The notes beneath the pieces are model-generated. The model made no database searches, was not told the DNA's origin, and saw only the letters and a program-made list of their open reading frames with translations. The position numbers were made by a program, and so were the translations under genes. From assembly GCA_950097015.1 (NCBI GenBank), contig CATNEN010000039.1, positions 16,524,501 to 16,588,500 of the forward strand: a DNA stretch of 64,000 nt, read 5' to 3'. Numbering within the stretch: the first letter of the stretch is position 1; every line of letters begins with the position of its first letter. Below are positions 1-11,669 of the stretch, piece by piece. The DNA comes from Macrostomum hystrix. Its lineage: Eukaryota > Platyhelminthes > Macrostomidae.

Positions 1-2490
1 TAAACTCGGCACCGACCGCTGAACGCTGAAGCCATCGCTCGCAGCTGCAACCAGTGGAATGACCTGCGGAATCTGTCACCGGGTGCTGAAGCTGCCCGGG
101 CTAATATGCAGCTGGACTGTGATGGCCGCATGAGCCTGACTGTTGGTACGTGCGTCTGTCCGAAAGCGTCCTACAAACGTCGATACATATTGAAGAATTT
201 TAAAAGCGACAAGGATCTAAAGCACCACCAGAAGCGTAAAATTTTTCTTCGTGAAAGACTAGAGCTTCAACTAGAAGCAGATGGCACTGTGACTGAGGAG
301 TCAAATCTAGTTGAAGGTTCGGTCACGGATGAGGATGACACGAAAGACCTGCGGTCCACTTCTATGTTGTTGTTTGACAAAATGAAGCCTATTCAAAAAG
401 GCCGTGAAAGGCGAATTTCAAAACAAAAGCGAAGACAAAGAAGACAAAGAAGGAAGCAAAATGACTGGCACGCAACAATTGATTTCTTCGAATCGGACAG
501 CAGTGGTTCTGATAAAGTTGACGAGTTGAAAAGCGAATTCGACTTGCGCCTCGCGGACGCGATTCAATCAGAACTGGCCAGACACCGACCGCGACGATCC
601 AGACAATCATGGCCACCAACGCCGCGGAAACAATCTGCTCGACCATGGTTTCAGCGTCCATGCCTCGGAAGCTAGCCTTTGTGTTAGAGCCCGACCTTTC
701 CGAGTTTGTAGTTTTGGAAGTTATTAAAGAAAGTGAGCTAGAGTGCACAATATTTCTGGTGCATCACGTGTGCTCCAAACAAGAGTTCGCGCCAGTTACA
801 TCCATCAGAGAATTGAAAAGCCTGGATAATCGTATCGGTGTCCTGCGCTCAAAGTCTGTCTCGATTAAAACGAGCGCTCCATACTTCAAAGAATTTAAGT
901 ATCGCATCGATGCATTGGCAAAGAGCGTCGAAAATGTCGGAGTCCGAGGCCAGAATGACTGCCATCTGAGCCCTGCCGATGTTCAAGACACCAACCACCG
1001 CACCCATCAATGCCGAGCTGGTGCTAGCGCCCGACTGCGAGATCTGCTGTCAACAGCTGTCCACCGGTGACAGCGTCGACTCTTTCGCCGACGGCGCTAC
1101 CATGCTGAGCGAGTGCGGCCACCGGTTCTGCAACAGCTTCTGGTTGCAGCACGTGTCTGGCAGCATCGCCAGGGGTCGGGCGGACATCTGGTGTCCCGCA
1201 TTCCAATGCAAGACGGCTCTGGACGCGGCCACGCTGCTGTGGTTCTGTCCGGCCGATCTTGTCTCCGCTCTGGGCTCGGCCACATTCCGTTCGTGGCTTT
1301 CCGAGCAAAGCGAACGGCGTCAGCGACGACTGTGCCCTCGGCCGAGCTGCGGTCGAGTGCTCGAGAGTCGGGCCGGGGTGAACACGCTGTGCGACTGCAG
1401 CGGGTGCGGACTGTGCGTCGGCTGCGGGCACGAGCCGCACTGGCCCTGCGACTGCGACACGGCTGCTAAGTAAGTAGTTCAATACGCTCGTAGTAAAAAT
1501 ACCACGGGGGTAATAATGCCCATATTTTTCTTCAAACTGTGTCTCCTAAAATTGTCAATTAATTGCCATGAAAATGCAAACATTTCGGCATCGTCAAGAT
1601 ATTCAAAGATTCTTTTCGGGGTGTCTGCATGCAAAAACAACTTATTGAGGCATAGTTTTTCTGCTCGCAAAATTTCATCATTAAACTATGTCGGCTATCG
1701 ATCTTGATCGAATTCTAATGATTATATTGTTGATTTTTTCATCATTTTTGAGCCTATATGGATTCGAGGTTTAGACAGAGCAATGCAAATTTTTCATGTC
1801 ATCAGGGTATTCGATAAGAATCGCTGAATACCTCGACGATGCGGACGTCGGATGTCGTAATTTAGTTTATCCAAAAGGATCGGCTGCAACCACATGACCT
1901 GTCCGTGCGGTGAGCACTTCTGCTGGTGGTGCGGCCTGCCGATGACGGCTCAGGTCCGTGCAGCAAGCTCAATTCGATCAGTTCGAAATCTGGTTTTAGT
2001 TTCCAGCAAGTGCTCACAGTTAGGGACTCGATTCTACTGCCGAACAGCCGGCAGTCTCGCGTGTACTGCACTGCCGTCCGCATTCGGCTAGCCAGACAGT
2101 CGGCAAGGTGGCTGCAATCGGAACACGCGGCTAGCAGGCTGAACAATTTACTCTCAGCTTACTACACCAGGTGTCAGCTGAAGCTGCTCTGCGTGCCAAA
2201 TCAGCATCGGAGCAGCTTGTACAGGTGGTGAGGCAGGCCAGCTTTGAGGCTGAGTGCACCTACGCTCACCTTAGCAACAGGCAGGGTTCGAAACGCTTGC
2301 AGAATGCGCAATGGAGAAGTGGTGGGCGATCTTTAACGGCCAATATTGGTCAGCTAGTGGAGATTTTGATCAATGAAATTGACCGTTGGATTGCCTGCAG
2401 AAGAAGCGTCGCCTGTTGCATCGCGCAATGGCCGTGAAGGAAATGAGAAGAAGCAACTGTGAATAACGATTCATTTTGGGTTTTAATAAA
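1..2490 (+). pseudogene. Decayed partial copy of the downstream RBR E3 ligase gene
   Basis: This is a degenerate paralogue of the intact RBR gene at 3474-6774; the window opens inside the copy. Similarity starts at about base 40 (matching the CNLWN..SPNAEEAR part of the intact protein). It continues in frame to about 570, shifts frame near 570-610, and resumes as PRKLAF..LVHHVC. A TGA at 967-969 replaces a CGA codon of the intact gene. The RING1 block 1015-1470 is nearly identical to the intact copy, but the last zinc-binding Cys of RING1 (NSCW) is Phe (NSFW, about 1132-1143). The second intron donor (GTAAGT near 1470) survives. The third exon lacks its first part, including the first two Rcat cysteines; only the GCNHM..CPCGEHFCWWCG part remains (about 1879-1935), and the tail then shifts frame. 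An AATAAA lies at 2485-2490. The lesions make a working ligase unlikely, although the RING1 block could still be transcribed. Confidence 0.85.
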
Positions 2491-2579
2491 ATAAAATTTT
2501 GAATTACTATGCGTTACAATTCATTAAGAAACTGTAGCGAGAGCTTTGCTACAAAAACATGATTTTGAAAAAAATTACT

Positions 2580-2862
2580 TTGAAGGTCGGGGGTTCGATT
2601 TCCGACTCCACTTGTGCAATTTGTGTCCATTTGAATTCAGCCAGCTGGGGAATGAGTACCAGTATTATCCGGAGTAATTGAGAGTGGTTTTGGTACCTGT
2701 CCATGGACTGAACAGCCGCGCGCAGCCTTCAGATGTGAACTAAAGCAATGCAGGGTTATCTGTCTTACTAGATGGCACAGATTGAACCAGTGGAGTCTGG
2801 ATTCGAACTCCCGACTTCAAGTTGTGAGTCCACGCTCTAACCACTAAGGTAAAATGCCTCTA
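2580..2862 (-). repeat. tRNA-derived SINE remnant
   Basis: On the minus strand, 2849-2834 reads as a tRNA A box (TAGTGGTTAGAGCG) and 2809-2799 as a B box (GTTCGAATCC type). Both are about 35-40 bases apart, as in a Pol III promoter. A second B-box-like string lies on the plus strand near 2588 (GGTTCGATTTCC). The anticodon arm does not pair properly, so this is not read as an intact tRNA gene. A diverged copy of the stretch from 'CTGTCCATGGACT' to the A box occurs at about 7005-7105, which supports a dispersed element. Confidence 0.55.
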
Positions 2863-3333
2863 AAATAAGGTGAAAAATATACTAAAGTTAAAATGAGGTA
2901 TTGTAAAGTAAAAGTGCACACCTATAGCTTAGCCTCAATTCGTACGCTCAATACTTGCAAACTGCGCGCTATTTTTAGAAAATAGAGCTGAGCAATGCTT
3001 TCGTTTCCAGGCGATGCACTTCATGAATTGACGCGCAATTGCACCACTTTCTATTATTAGTTTTGTCCTACAATTCAAACTTGAAAAATAACTCTAAGCA
3101 AGTAGGCGAATAAAAGCTCTACTAACAGTAGAGTAGTGAGGGTCCTGCAAGACTTTTTCATAGCCAGTGTTGCACCGCTTGCGCCACATTGTGTTAAGTA
3201 TTCTGTGGGGGAATCAGTTATGTACACTGCCCCTGTCAGTGATCTATTTTTAGATCTGCCTCAGGGTCTGGCTAACGGGTGACGACACGCGGCGAAAGCC
3301 CCACCCCAAGCCCCAAGCAGCGGAGACAGTTGC
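2863..3333. other. Intergenic spacer upstream of the RBR gene
   Basis: I see no coding potential here. The stretch is AT-rich up to about 3170, then more GC-rich over the 150 bases leading to the TATA box at 3334. Confidence 0.5.
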
Positions 3334-3341
3334 TATAAATA
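3334..3341 (+). promoter_or_regulatory. TATA box of the RBR gene
   Basis: TATAAATA lies about 140 bases before the ATG at 3474. It is followed 25-35 bases later by a pyrimidine/A start-like stretch (TTCTATTCAAG) and then a (GA)n run at 3372-3389 in the presumed leader. A pyrimidine-rich AG at about 3440 (TTTTATTTTTTTAG) could be a cis- or spliced-leader acceptor in the 5' UTR. Position fits a core promoter; transcription start is not shown. Confidence 0.5.
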
Positions 3342-3473
3342 AGAGAGCGGCTATGGTGAAATTCTATTCAAGAGAGAGAGAGAGAGAAGACCAGCTCTTC
3401 AAAGCTTCAATTGCAGCTTGCATTTTGTTTTATTTTTTTAGGCTGTAAATTTTTTCTTACTAGTTAAACAAAA

Positions 3474-6400
3474 ATGGGCCTGTCTGGACGCAGACGAGCT
3501 AAGCCGGAGAATCGCAAAAACAAAGCTTCATCAGCGCCATCAAGTCAGGACTGTCATCAAACTCATCGACTGCAGGATCGCGACAACCGGCGCCTGGGTA
3601 AAACCTACCGTAGAGTGTCCCATAAGGAGGCCAGAGAGAGGAAGTCTACTAACCTACTGTCGTTTGACGTCAATCGAGGCTGGAACAACGACCTGATGCC
3701 GGCGGAGCAGCCGACGCACCCGGAGATCGGGGCGTCCCCGAACGCCAATTTGTTCAACAGGAGCATGATTCATCTGATGGATAAGGAGTGAGTTCTTGAT
3801 GCGCCAAGCCTTTACTTGACCACTGGATTTGTCTTCCTTGATTATATCTGATCAATCAATCTAGCTCGCACATGTTCGTTCATGCCATTCAGCTTCACAA
3901 GCACCGTGACCTACTCGCTCAACAAGAGGCACCGCTGGGACTTCACCAAGCAACTGACAGACGAGTACGACTCCAAGGAGGAGTTGAAGTCGCAGAATGT
4001 CTTTATCTCCGAGGCCGTCGCCCGCGGCCGCAAGCAGCCAGCCGTGTGGAAGGTGCTGACGAACGCAGCCTACACTGCAGACGCAGCCGATGAATTGCGC
4101 AAGCACAAGAAAGAGCTTGGCAAAAAGATTTCCCGCCTGACCAGCGAACAGAAGAGGGAGACAAAGAAGCACAAGAGCGCCCAGCTGAAGCAGCAGGTGC
4201 TGCAGACTGACCGGTTTCAGTTCAGCGACAGGGTGAAGGCTTCGCAGACTGAGCGAACTCTGGTGAGCACTGTGTCGGGTACAGGCGTCGGCTCGATTAA
4301 TTTGAGCTCCATCAAGCGCAACTGCAACCTGTGGAATCACCTGTACAACGTGTCGCCCAACGCCGAGGAGGCCAGGCTTAGCCTTCAACGAGACTTCGAG
4401 GGCCGGATGACTATCTCCGTGGGCACCTGCGTCCCCAGCCCGCACGTGGACGTCAGGCGGTGCACCCAGTCTGAGAAGGACACCAAGCTGGAAAAGCTGA
4501 ACGAGCGTAACTGGCCCACTCCGAGGCAGCGGGAGCGAATGACTCAGAAGCAGAGGCGCTCCGAGATGGAGATGCAGCTGGACATGGACGGAGAGTGGAG
4601 CCTGGTTGAAACGCCAGCGAACGAGGTCGACGATGTCGACTGCGACTTCAGCCGCCCATCGGAGGTGGTTGCTCTAGTAGACTTCGCCAGGCCAAAGATT
4701 TCGGTGAATCGCAACAAGAAGCTGGCTGCCAAGGCGCGAAAGCTTCGCATGCAACAGCTGGAGCAGAAGAGGAAGCACCGAAACACAAGCGACAACACTT
4801 CTGGCAGCAGCTCTGGCTATGACTCGGGATCAGATGGCGGCGAAGATAAGGCCGGCACCGGAACGAGCGTTAGAGAAGAAATCGAGCCAACGGACGTCCG
4901 GCTCCTCGAGACCATGAGAGCGGCCCTGACTGCGACCCGACCAATCGTGCAGATGCCCCGGGCAGCTGCTGAGACTACTCGCGTTTCCGAATTGTTCTCT
5001 GAGGCGTCTCACCAAAGCGCTTTGGTTGTCTCTGGGTCGGTGCCTAGGAAGCTTGCTGTGTTGCTTCAGCTGGACCTCTCGGAGACTGTCGTATTTGAAG
5101 AGATCGAGAGCGCGAATGACTCTGAGTTCGCTCGATTTGCTGTTCATCACGTTTGCCGAACAGGCAATAGTTTTGCTTCCAGAACTACAGCTGGCGAGGT
5201 GGCTTCTCAAGCTGACCCGTTCGACTTTCTTCTAGGAATGTTGGCTGATGTGTCAGTTTCTGGACAAGCGTTCGAGAGGAGCGTTGGCAAGAGATGTGAA
5301 GCTTCGATTGGTTGTCCAATCGCTGGGTGGAGGCAGGCGTCGACAATGTCGGAGTCCGAGGCCAGACTGACTGCGATCCGAGCTCTGCCGATGTTCAAGA
5401 CACCAACCACCGCACCCCTCGATGCCGAGCTGGTCCTAGCGCCCGACTGCGAGATCTGCTGCCAACAGCTGTCCACCGGTGACAGCGTCGACTCTTTCGC
5501 CGACGGCGCTACTATGCTGAGCGAGTGCGGCCACCGGTTCTGCAACAGCTGCTGGTTGCAGCACGTGTCTGGCAGCATCGCCAGGGGTCGGGCGGACATC
5601 TGGTGTCCCGCATTCCAGTGCAAGACGGCTCTGGACGCGGCCACGCTGCTGTGGTTCTGTCCGGCCGATCTTGTCTCCGCTCTGGGCTCGGCCGCATTCC
5701 GTTCGTGGCTTTCCGAGCGAAGCGAACGGCATCAGCGACGACTGTGCCCTCGGCCGAGCTGCGGTCGAGTGCTCGAGAGTCGGGCCGGGGTGAACACGCT
5801 GTGCGACTGCAGCGGGTGCGGACTGTGCGTCGGCTGCGGGCAGGAGCCACACTGGCCCTGCGACTGCGCCACGGCTGCTAAGTGAGTAGTTAATTTTCGA
5901 ATCGATTCTATTTTAACTTCAGCGTCAAACTTAATGAGACGAAATCCAAAATCAAACATCCAGGTATCGCTCTAAGATGAAGTCTATGGGCCACGAGAAG
6001 TTGGAACTTCGGGATCTCAACGCTGAGACTAATGTGAACGCCAAGCAATGCCCCTCCTGCTTCCTCATCATGGAGAAGGGAATCGGCTGCAACCACATGT
6101 CCTGCCCGTGCGGTGAGCACTTCTGCTGGTGGTGCGGCCGTTCGATGAAGGCTCACAACGGCTCCGGACCGTGCATTGACCGCCGCGGGAGCATTCGGTC
6201 CGAGTTTCGCGTCCAGCGTGTGTTCACAGCGCAGGACTCCTTCCTGGTGCCGAACAGCACGCAGTCCCGCCTCTACTGCGCCGCCGTGCGGGCCCGCATC
6301 AGTCGCGGCTCCTCCAACGTGTCGCTGCTTCTGAAGAGTTCCTTCCAGATTCAGTTGGCCAACCTGTTCACATCGCACGCGATTCGGTTCAAGGGCGTCA

Positions 6401-6774
6401 GCTGGTCGACGGCTGCCCAGTTGGGCCGGGAGACCTCGATGCGTCTGGTCAGAGCCACCTTGCACGCCAGCTACCTGGTGGAATACTCATTCGCCCACCT
6501 TGACAGCCACCGGGTCGACCGACGCACCAGCGTCGCTGTGCGAGCTCTGGGCAGCCACATCGCCGAGTTGGTCGCGGCAATGTCAACCGAGGTTAAGGAA
6601 CAGTGCCGACGCGGCTACCGCGGACCGAAACAGACTCTGCTGGCCTACGAGAGGCTGATGATGATGCAGAGCTGCCTGGAGAGCAAGTGCCGACTGCTCC
6701 ACTGCATCGTGTCAAATCAGCGAGAACGCAGTCGAGTGCAACAGAACCAGCGATTCAAGCCTGCTAAAGTGTGA
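3474..6774 (+). CDS. Ariadne-type RBR (RING-IBR-Rcat) E3 ubiquitin ligase
   Basis: Three exons: 3474-3787, 3893-5881 and 5964-6774, giving 1037 residues. Donors are GTGAGT and GTGAGT, acceptors end TTCAG and CCAG, and both junctions are phase 2. RING1 starts at CEIC (about residue 624) and runs through ECGHRFCNSCW. An IBR-like Cys/His block (CPRPSCGRV..CDCSGCGLCVGC..CDC) follows at about 700-768. Rcat begins QCPSC at 797, with the expected catalytic Cys at 810 in GCNHMSCPCGEHFCWWCG. RBR enzymes take ubiquitin from E2 onto this Cys before passing it to substrate. The 'EPHWPCDC' stretch and Rcat spacing recall the ANKIB1/ariadne group. The N-terminal ~600 residues are basic and charged and match no domain I know. 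No ankyrin repeats are visible. The family is firm; the orthologue is not. AATAAA occurs at about 7204. A broken copy lies just upstream. Confidence 0.88.
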
Positions 6775-7567
6775 ACTCTAAAAAATTCTCATTGCGAATG
6801 ACTTGAAGTCTCTCATTCTCCACTCGCACGCTAATAAGTTTATGCTACCTATCCAATAGAAAAGTAACCATTCGCTCGTTTAATACTAAAATTTGATATT
6901 CTACTGTTGGATTTTGTGTTGACTTAATTTTAGAGAGACAAAACGATAGAAAGTATAACTTGCCCAGTTCGGCCTCTAGCACAGCCGCGGCACTTCTTAA
7001 GACTGTGTACAGCTGTTCTGTCCATGGACTAGGGAGGGTTTAAGATTATTGCTAAGCTTGAACTCAAAGCTCAAAGTTAAGCTCTCACCACTAGGCTGCA
7101 AGCTCGCTATCGGACTAAGCATGAAACATCAGATGCTGCACTCTATTCTAAAGTGCCAACCCCTATTTCTGAGTAAAAAACCATAGCAAAAATTGTGCAA
7201 TGGCGAATAAATCCCAGGCGCAAAATGCAATCTCGCTACTGATAGTAGACAGAACACATTCGTGGAATTTATGGAATGATTGCATTTTTGCGTCAAATAA
7301 ATATATTTTCATTGGTTGCTACGGCCAACAAGGCATGACTTACACGAAATCATGACATAAAAATGGAACCCGAAAATTATCTGTAACTCTAAAACAATGC
7401 TATTTGCTTAGCACAATCATTCCCCTAAAAACGTGTGCTTTAGTTTGAAACACGGACTAACCCGGTTGTAAAACTTTTATTTGCGCACAAGAGCAAACAC
7501 TGCTGACCAAATACTTCGTGATTGTCTGGGTCTGTGGCTAGAAAAAATTACTTGTCATGATAGCACA
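6775..7567. other. 3' flank of the RBR gene, no gene seen
   Basis: AT-rich spacer. It holds candidate polyadenylation signals (AATAAA near 7204 and 7298) and a degenerate SINE-like stretch at about 7005-7105 related to the one at 2690-2862. Confidence 0.45.
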
Positions 7568-8200
7568 CTGCCTCACCTGATAATAGCGCACCCGATAACA
7601 CACTGCCTCACCTGATGATAGCGCACCCGATAGCACACTGCCTCACCTGATGATAGCACACCTGATAACACTGCCTCACCTGATGATAGCGCACCTGATA
7701 ACACTGCCTCACCTGATAATAGCGCACCCGATAACACACTGCCTCACCTGATAATAGCGCACCCGATAACACTGCCTCACCTGATAATAGCGCACCCGAT
7801 AACACACTGCCTCACCTGATGATAGCGCACCCGATAACACTGCCTCACCTGATAATAGCGCACCCGATAACACACTGCCTCACCTGATAATAGCGCACCC
7901 GATAACACACTGCCTCACCTGATGATAGCGCACCCGATAACACACTGCCTCACCTGATGATAGCGCACCTGATAACACTGCCTCACCTGATGATAGCGCA
8001 CCCGATAACACACTGCCTCACCTGATGATAGCGCACCTGATAACACTGCCTCACCTGATGATAGCGCACCTGATAACACTGCCTCACCTGATGATAGCAC
8101 ACCTGATAACACACTGCCTCACCTGATGATAGCACACCTGATAACACACTGCCTCACCTGATGATAGCGCACCTGATAACACTGCCTCACCTGATGATAG
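7568..8200. repeat. 33/35-bp minisatellite carrying splice-donor consensus
   Basis: About 18-19 tandem units with plus-strand core CTGATGATAGCGCACC. Units are 33 or 35 bases depending on a CA indel (AACACACTG versus AACACTG). On the minus strand every unit reads CATCAG|GTGAGGCAGTG, a good 5' splice site. The array directly abuts the end of the minus-strand exon at 8201-8510, whose last bases are the same CTATCATCAG. Confidence 0.9.
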
Positions 8201-10683
8201 CAGCCCCAGCAGACCGCATGAAGTAGGCTGCAGTTGTTCTTGTCCTGGAGTTTAAATATTCTATCGGCAGCCGTGGCCGCCTCAGACTGTGACAGGGCAG
8301 TGCTTCGCGCCAATTTCAGCAGCCGGTCGAAGCAGCTCGAAGCAGCATAGAAGCTGCACAGGTGGGCCACATAGTGAAAGTCCACGTCTGAAGTGCTCCA
8401 CTTGCTGCCCGTGTCATACTCAACTCGAATGGAACATATTGACAGCTCAGAAGTATTTCGATTGGACAATTCTGTCGAAGTGTTGTCATCATCTTGTTTG
8501 TCCTCCTGGATGATGAATGAGTTCATAACAATGCAGCTGTCTCATTCGACTCACAAATGACAAACTTGGGTACAAAAAACACGTACGTTAGCCATCAACT
8601 TTTAATTGTTTGTGAGTAACACGCTTGTCCTGAAGCATTGTTTGTGAGTAACACGCTTGTCCTGAAGCATTGTTTATGAGTAACACGCTTGTCCTGAAGC
8701 ATGTTTGTGAGTAATACGCTTGTCCTGAAGCATGTTTGTGAGTTATACGCTTGTCCTGAAGCATGTTTGTGAGTAACACGTTTGTCCTGAAGCATGTTTG
8801 TGAGTAACACGCTTGTCCTGAAGCATGTTTGTGAGTAACACGTTTGTCCTGAAGCATGTTTGTGAGTAACACGCTTGTCCTGAAGCATGTTTGTGAGTTA
8901 TACGCTTGTCCTGAATCATGTTTGTGAGTAACACGCTTGTCCTGAAGCATGTTTGTGAGTAACACGCTTGTCCTGAAGCATGTTTGTGAGTAACACGCTT
9001 GTCCTGAAGCATGTTTGTGAGTAACACGCTTGTCCTGAAGCATGTTTGTGAGTTATACGCTTGTCCTGAATCATGTTTGTGAGTAACACGCTTGTCCTGA
9101 AGCATTGTTTGTGAGTAACACGCTTGTCCTGAAGCATGTTTGTGAGTAACACGCTTGTCCTGAAGCATTGTTTGTGAGTAACACGCTTGTCCTGAAGCAT
9201 GTTTGTGAGTAACACGCTTGTCCTGAAGCATGTTTGTGAGTAACACGCTTGTCCTGAAGCATGTTTGTGAGTTATACGCTTGTCCTGAAGCATGTTTGTG
9301 AGTAACACGTTTGTCCTGAAGCATGTTTGTGAGTAACACGCTTGTCCTGAAGCATTGTTTGTGAGTAACACGCTTGTCCTGAAGCATGTTTGTGAGTAAC
9401 ACGCTTGTCCTGAAGCATTGTTTGTGAGTAACACGCTTGTCCTGAAGCATTGTTTGTGAGTAACACGCTTGTCCTGAAGCATTGTTTGTGAGTAACACGC
9501 TTGTCCTGAAGCATTGTTTGTGAGTAACACGCTTGTCCTGAAGCATGTTTGTGAGTAACACGCTTGTCCTGAAGCATGTTTGTGAGTAACACGCTTGTCC
9601 TGAAGCATGTTTGTGAGTAATACGCTTGTCCTGAAGCATGTTTGTGAGTTATACGCTTGTCCTGAAGCATGTTTGTGAGTAACACGTTTGTCCTGAAGCA
9701 TGTTTGTGAGTAACACGCTTGTCCTGAAGCATGTTTGTGAGTAATACTCTTGTCCTGAAGCATGTTTGTGAGTAACACGCTTGTCCTGAAGCATGTTTGT
9801 GAGTAATACGCTTGTCCTGAAGCATGTTTGTGAGTAACACGCTTGTCCTGAAGCATGTTTGTGAGTAATACGCTTGTCCTGAAGCATGTTTGTGAGTAAC
9901 ACGCTTGTCCTGAAGCATGTTTGTGAGTAACACGCTTGTCCTGAAGCATGTTTGTGAGTAACACGCTTGTCCTGAAGCATTGTTTGTGAGTAACACGCTT
10001 GTCCTGAAGCATTGTTTCTGAGTAACACGCCTTAAAGAACATCAAACAGGGCGGAAAACTTTCATAAGTATATGGTGGACTTTCAAGACAATCGGTCATT
10101 TGGTTTGGAAGCTATCGTGAAGTATAGGCAGTGAGTATTTGAAATAATTTCTTGATCTTTCCCCAGGGTTGAAAAAGAGCGCGGGTTTCTACAATTACTC
10201 CACTCCAATCTAGAAACTTTTGTCCTCCTAATTTAGCTCGTAGTAGTCCTTGATTTGCACAGATGAGTAAATCTAAACGAAATTTACCGTTCTCAGCAAC
10301 AGACGTCTCAGGCACAGCTCAAACTGATCCGCCAAGTCGCACTGCATCGCTTCAACCAGGCGCCAGCTATCGGCGTCTCTGGCGGCGGCAGTCGCGGCGA
10401 TGACGTAACAGTCGTCGGGACCATCGTCGGCTATTCGCAGGGCCGGCGGATTGGTCTTGTTCTGGGCTTTGCGCGACGTCGACGTCGCATTCGACTTGGA
10501 GAACATTGCGGGAGCCACTCGGCAGCTCTTCTGCTGCGGCTTTAGCTTCTGGCACAGTCGATCTACCAGTTCAGAAAGAAAACCCGGCTTGGAAACTGAG
10601 TCTTCCTGGAGTTCCATTGCTTGGCTGTCGTCTGTGAGTTCCGTGAGCTCACCAGGCATATTGGGTGTCGATTTGTCACTCAT
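8201..10683 (-). CDS. Unrecognised two-exon gene (partial model)
   Basis: Proposed exon 1 is 10683-10288, starting ATG in MSDKSTPNMPGEL. It is preceded by CCTTCTCAG|GTTGACAAC, which could be a cis- or spliced-leader acceptor. The donor is ACG|GTAAAT, phase 0. Proposed exon 2 starts at about 8510 after CATCATCCAG (phase 0, EDKQDDDNTS) and reads to about 8190, ending LLHAVCWGCYHQ next to GTGAGG. The intron is filled by the 31/32-bp minisatellite. The protein is polar and Ser/Asp-rich at first, then helical (CYVIAATAAARDADSW, CFDRLLKLARS). 'DKNNCSLLHAVCWG' resembles the start of an ankyrin repeat, but one motif is not enough to name it. I found no convincing further exon downstream, so the 3' end is unknown; translation may run a few repeat units into the array. 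Function not recognised. Confidence 0.5.
8608..10030. repeat. 31/32-bp minisatellite, array 1
   Basis: About 45 units with core GTGAGTAACACGCTTGTCCT. Variants include a one-base insertion (GCATTG for GCATG), ATACGC for ACACGC, and GTTATACG. It sits in the intron of the minus-strand gene at 8201-10683. Because 31/32 is not a multiple of three and the unit has no stop on the minus strand, it opens long spurious frames (MLQDKRVTHKHASGQ type). The same unit forms a second array at 12464-12960. Confidence 0.95.
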
Positions 10684-10721
10684 GTTGTCAACCTGAGAAG
10701 GATTAGTTACTCTCTTAATTA

Positions 10722-10940
10722 ACTCTCGCACCAAGGTCCCTGAGCTCGATTCCGCGGCGAGGCCATGCACATTCATTTGTGGCGCAGCCGCGGAGAGAAG
10801 GCTCGGGGGCTTGTCCTTGAGGACCAACCTCCGAGGCACAGTGAAAGTGTACTCTGCCTGACGATGAACAATTCAGGGCAAATGTACACACCTGTGGGAG
10901 CCTTTGCGCTCAAGAGTCGGCGAAGCGGGTCCCGCCACAC
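10722..10940 (+). repeat. Dispersed SINE-like repeat, copy 1
   Basis: Closely related to 27264-27510. Shared landmarks in order: CACCAAGGT, a B-box-like CTCGATTCC, GCGGAGAGAAG, GGGGGCTTGTC, GGCACAGTGA, CTGCCTGACGATGA, GATGTACACACCT or AATGTACACACCT, and a 3' GCTCA(A/G)GAGTC. This is a tRNA-like head without a clear A box, followed by a unique body. It lies just upstream of the minus-strand exon ending at 10683. Confidence 0.75.
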
Positions 10941-11669
10941 TAGTGGAGATCAACCAAACAACCAAACTGTTCCTCTTGGATGTATAGTTTGGACGTCGAT
11001 TTGTGAACGAACAAAGCTAGACTTACCAGCTTATTTCAAGAGAGTTGGTTCGATTTGGCAATATGTAGAACCGATACAGTTCGATACAGAGTCTACAAAA
11101 AGATCGTCATAAGTATACTCAAATTGGGATCCAGAGTTAAGGCGGGGTGGCGCCGTTCCCCTTTTTCAAACACGCAAATAATTCAGTGCACTCAGCTGCG
11201 GATCTTATATTTGCCCGAAAAATAATTATTAATATCAGATGCGTGTGTTTATGTGTGTGTATGTCATTGGCATACTAACTGGCCCTGCAATCGGCAGGCA
11301 AACTTATACAGTGAATTACGACCAGGTCGTGATCATGTTTGCCCACGGAGCCAGCCATCACACACAACTGACCATATCGGTGTAGTTGCAGCTCTATCTC
11401 AAACTCCATACAGACATTTACAAATCAGTTTGTTTCCAATTAACTAGATTAACCAATAGATATTTCTGGATTCTAAATCACTATTGACACAGTACAAAGG
11501 CATGGTTGCTATAGCAACAAAATATTAGAGATGGCATCGACTTTGAGTAAATGTATAGCCAAGTTTTTGTAGATAGACGTGATTTATAAAATGGAAATGT
11601 AGTTTTACAACGTAAAATGTCAAAATTGTTTGGAATTATTATATTTAACGTCATAATAAAAGAAACAGC
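10941..11669. other. Spacer, no gene seen
   Basis: Mixed-composition spacer with a short TG-rich run near 11245-11262. No convincing ORF or RNA gene on either strand. Confidence 0.4.

Noticed and set aside
2799-2850. Intact tRNA gene on the minus strand
   Set aside because: A and B boxes are present, but the acceptor and anticodon stems do not pair; read as a SINE head.
8743-10099. Minus-strand MLQDKRVTHKHASGQ repeat proteins
   Set aside because: 31/32-bp array, open in several frames at once; it lies in the intron of a minus-strand gene.
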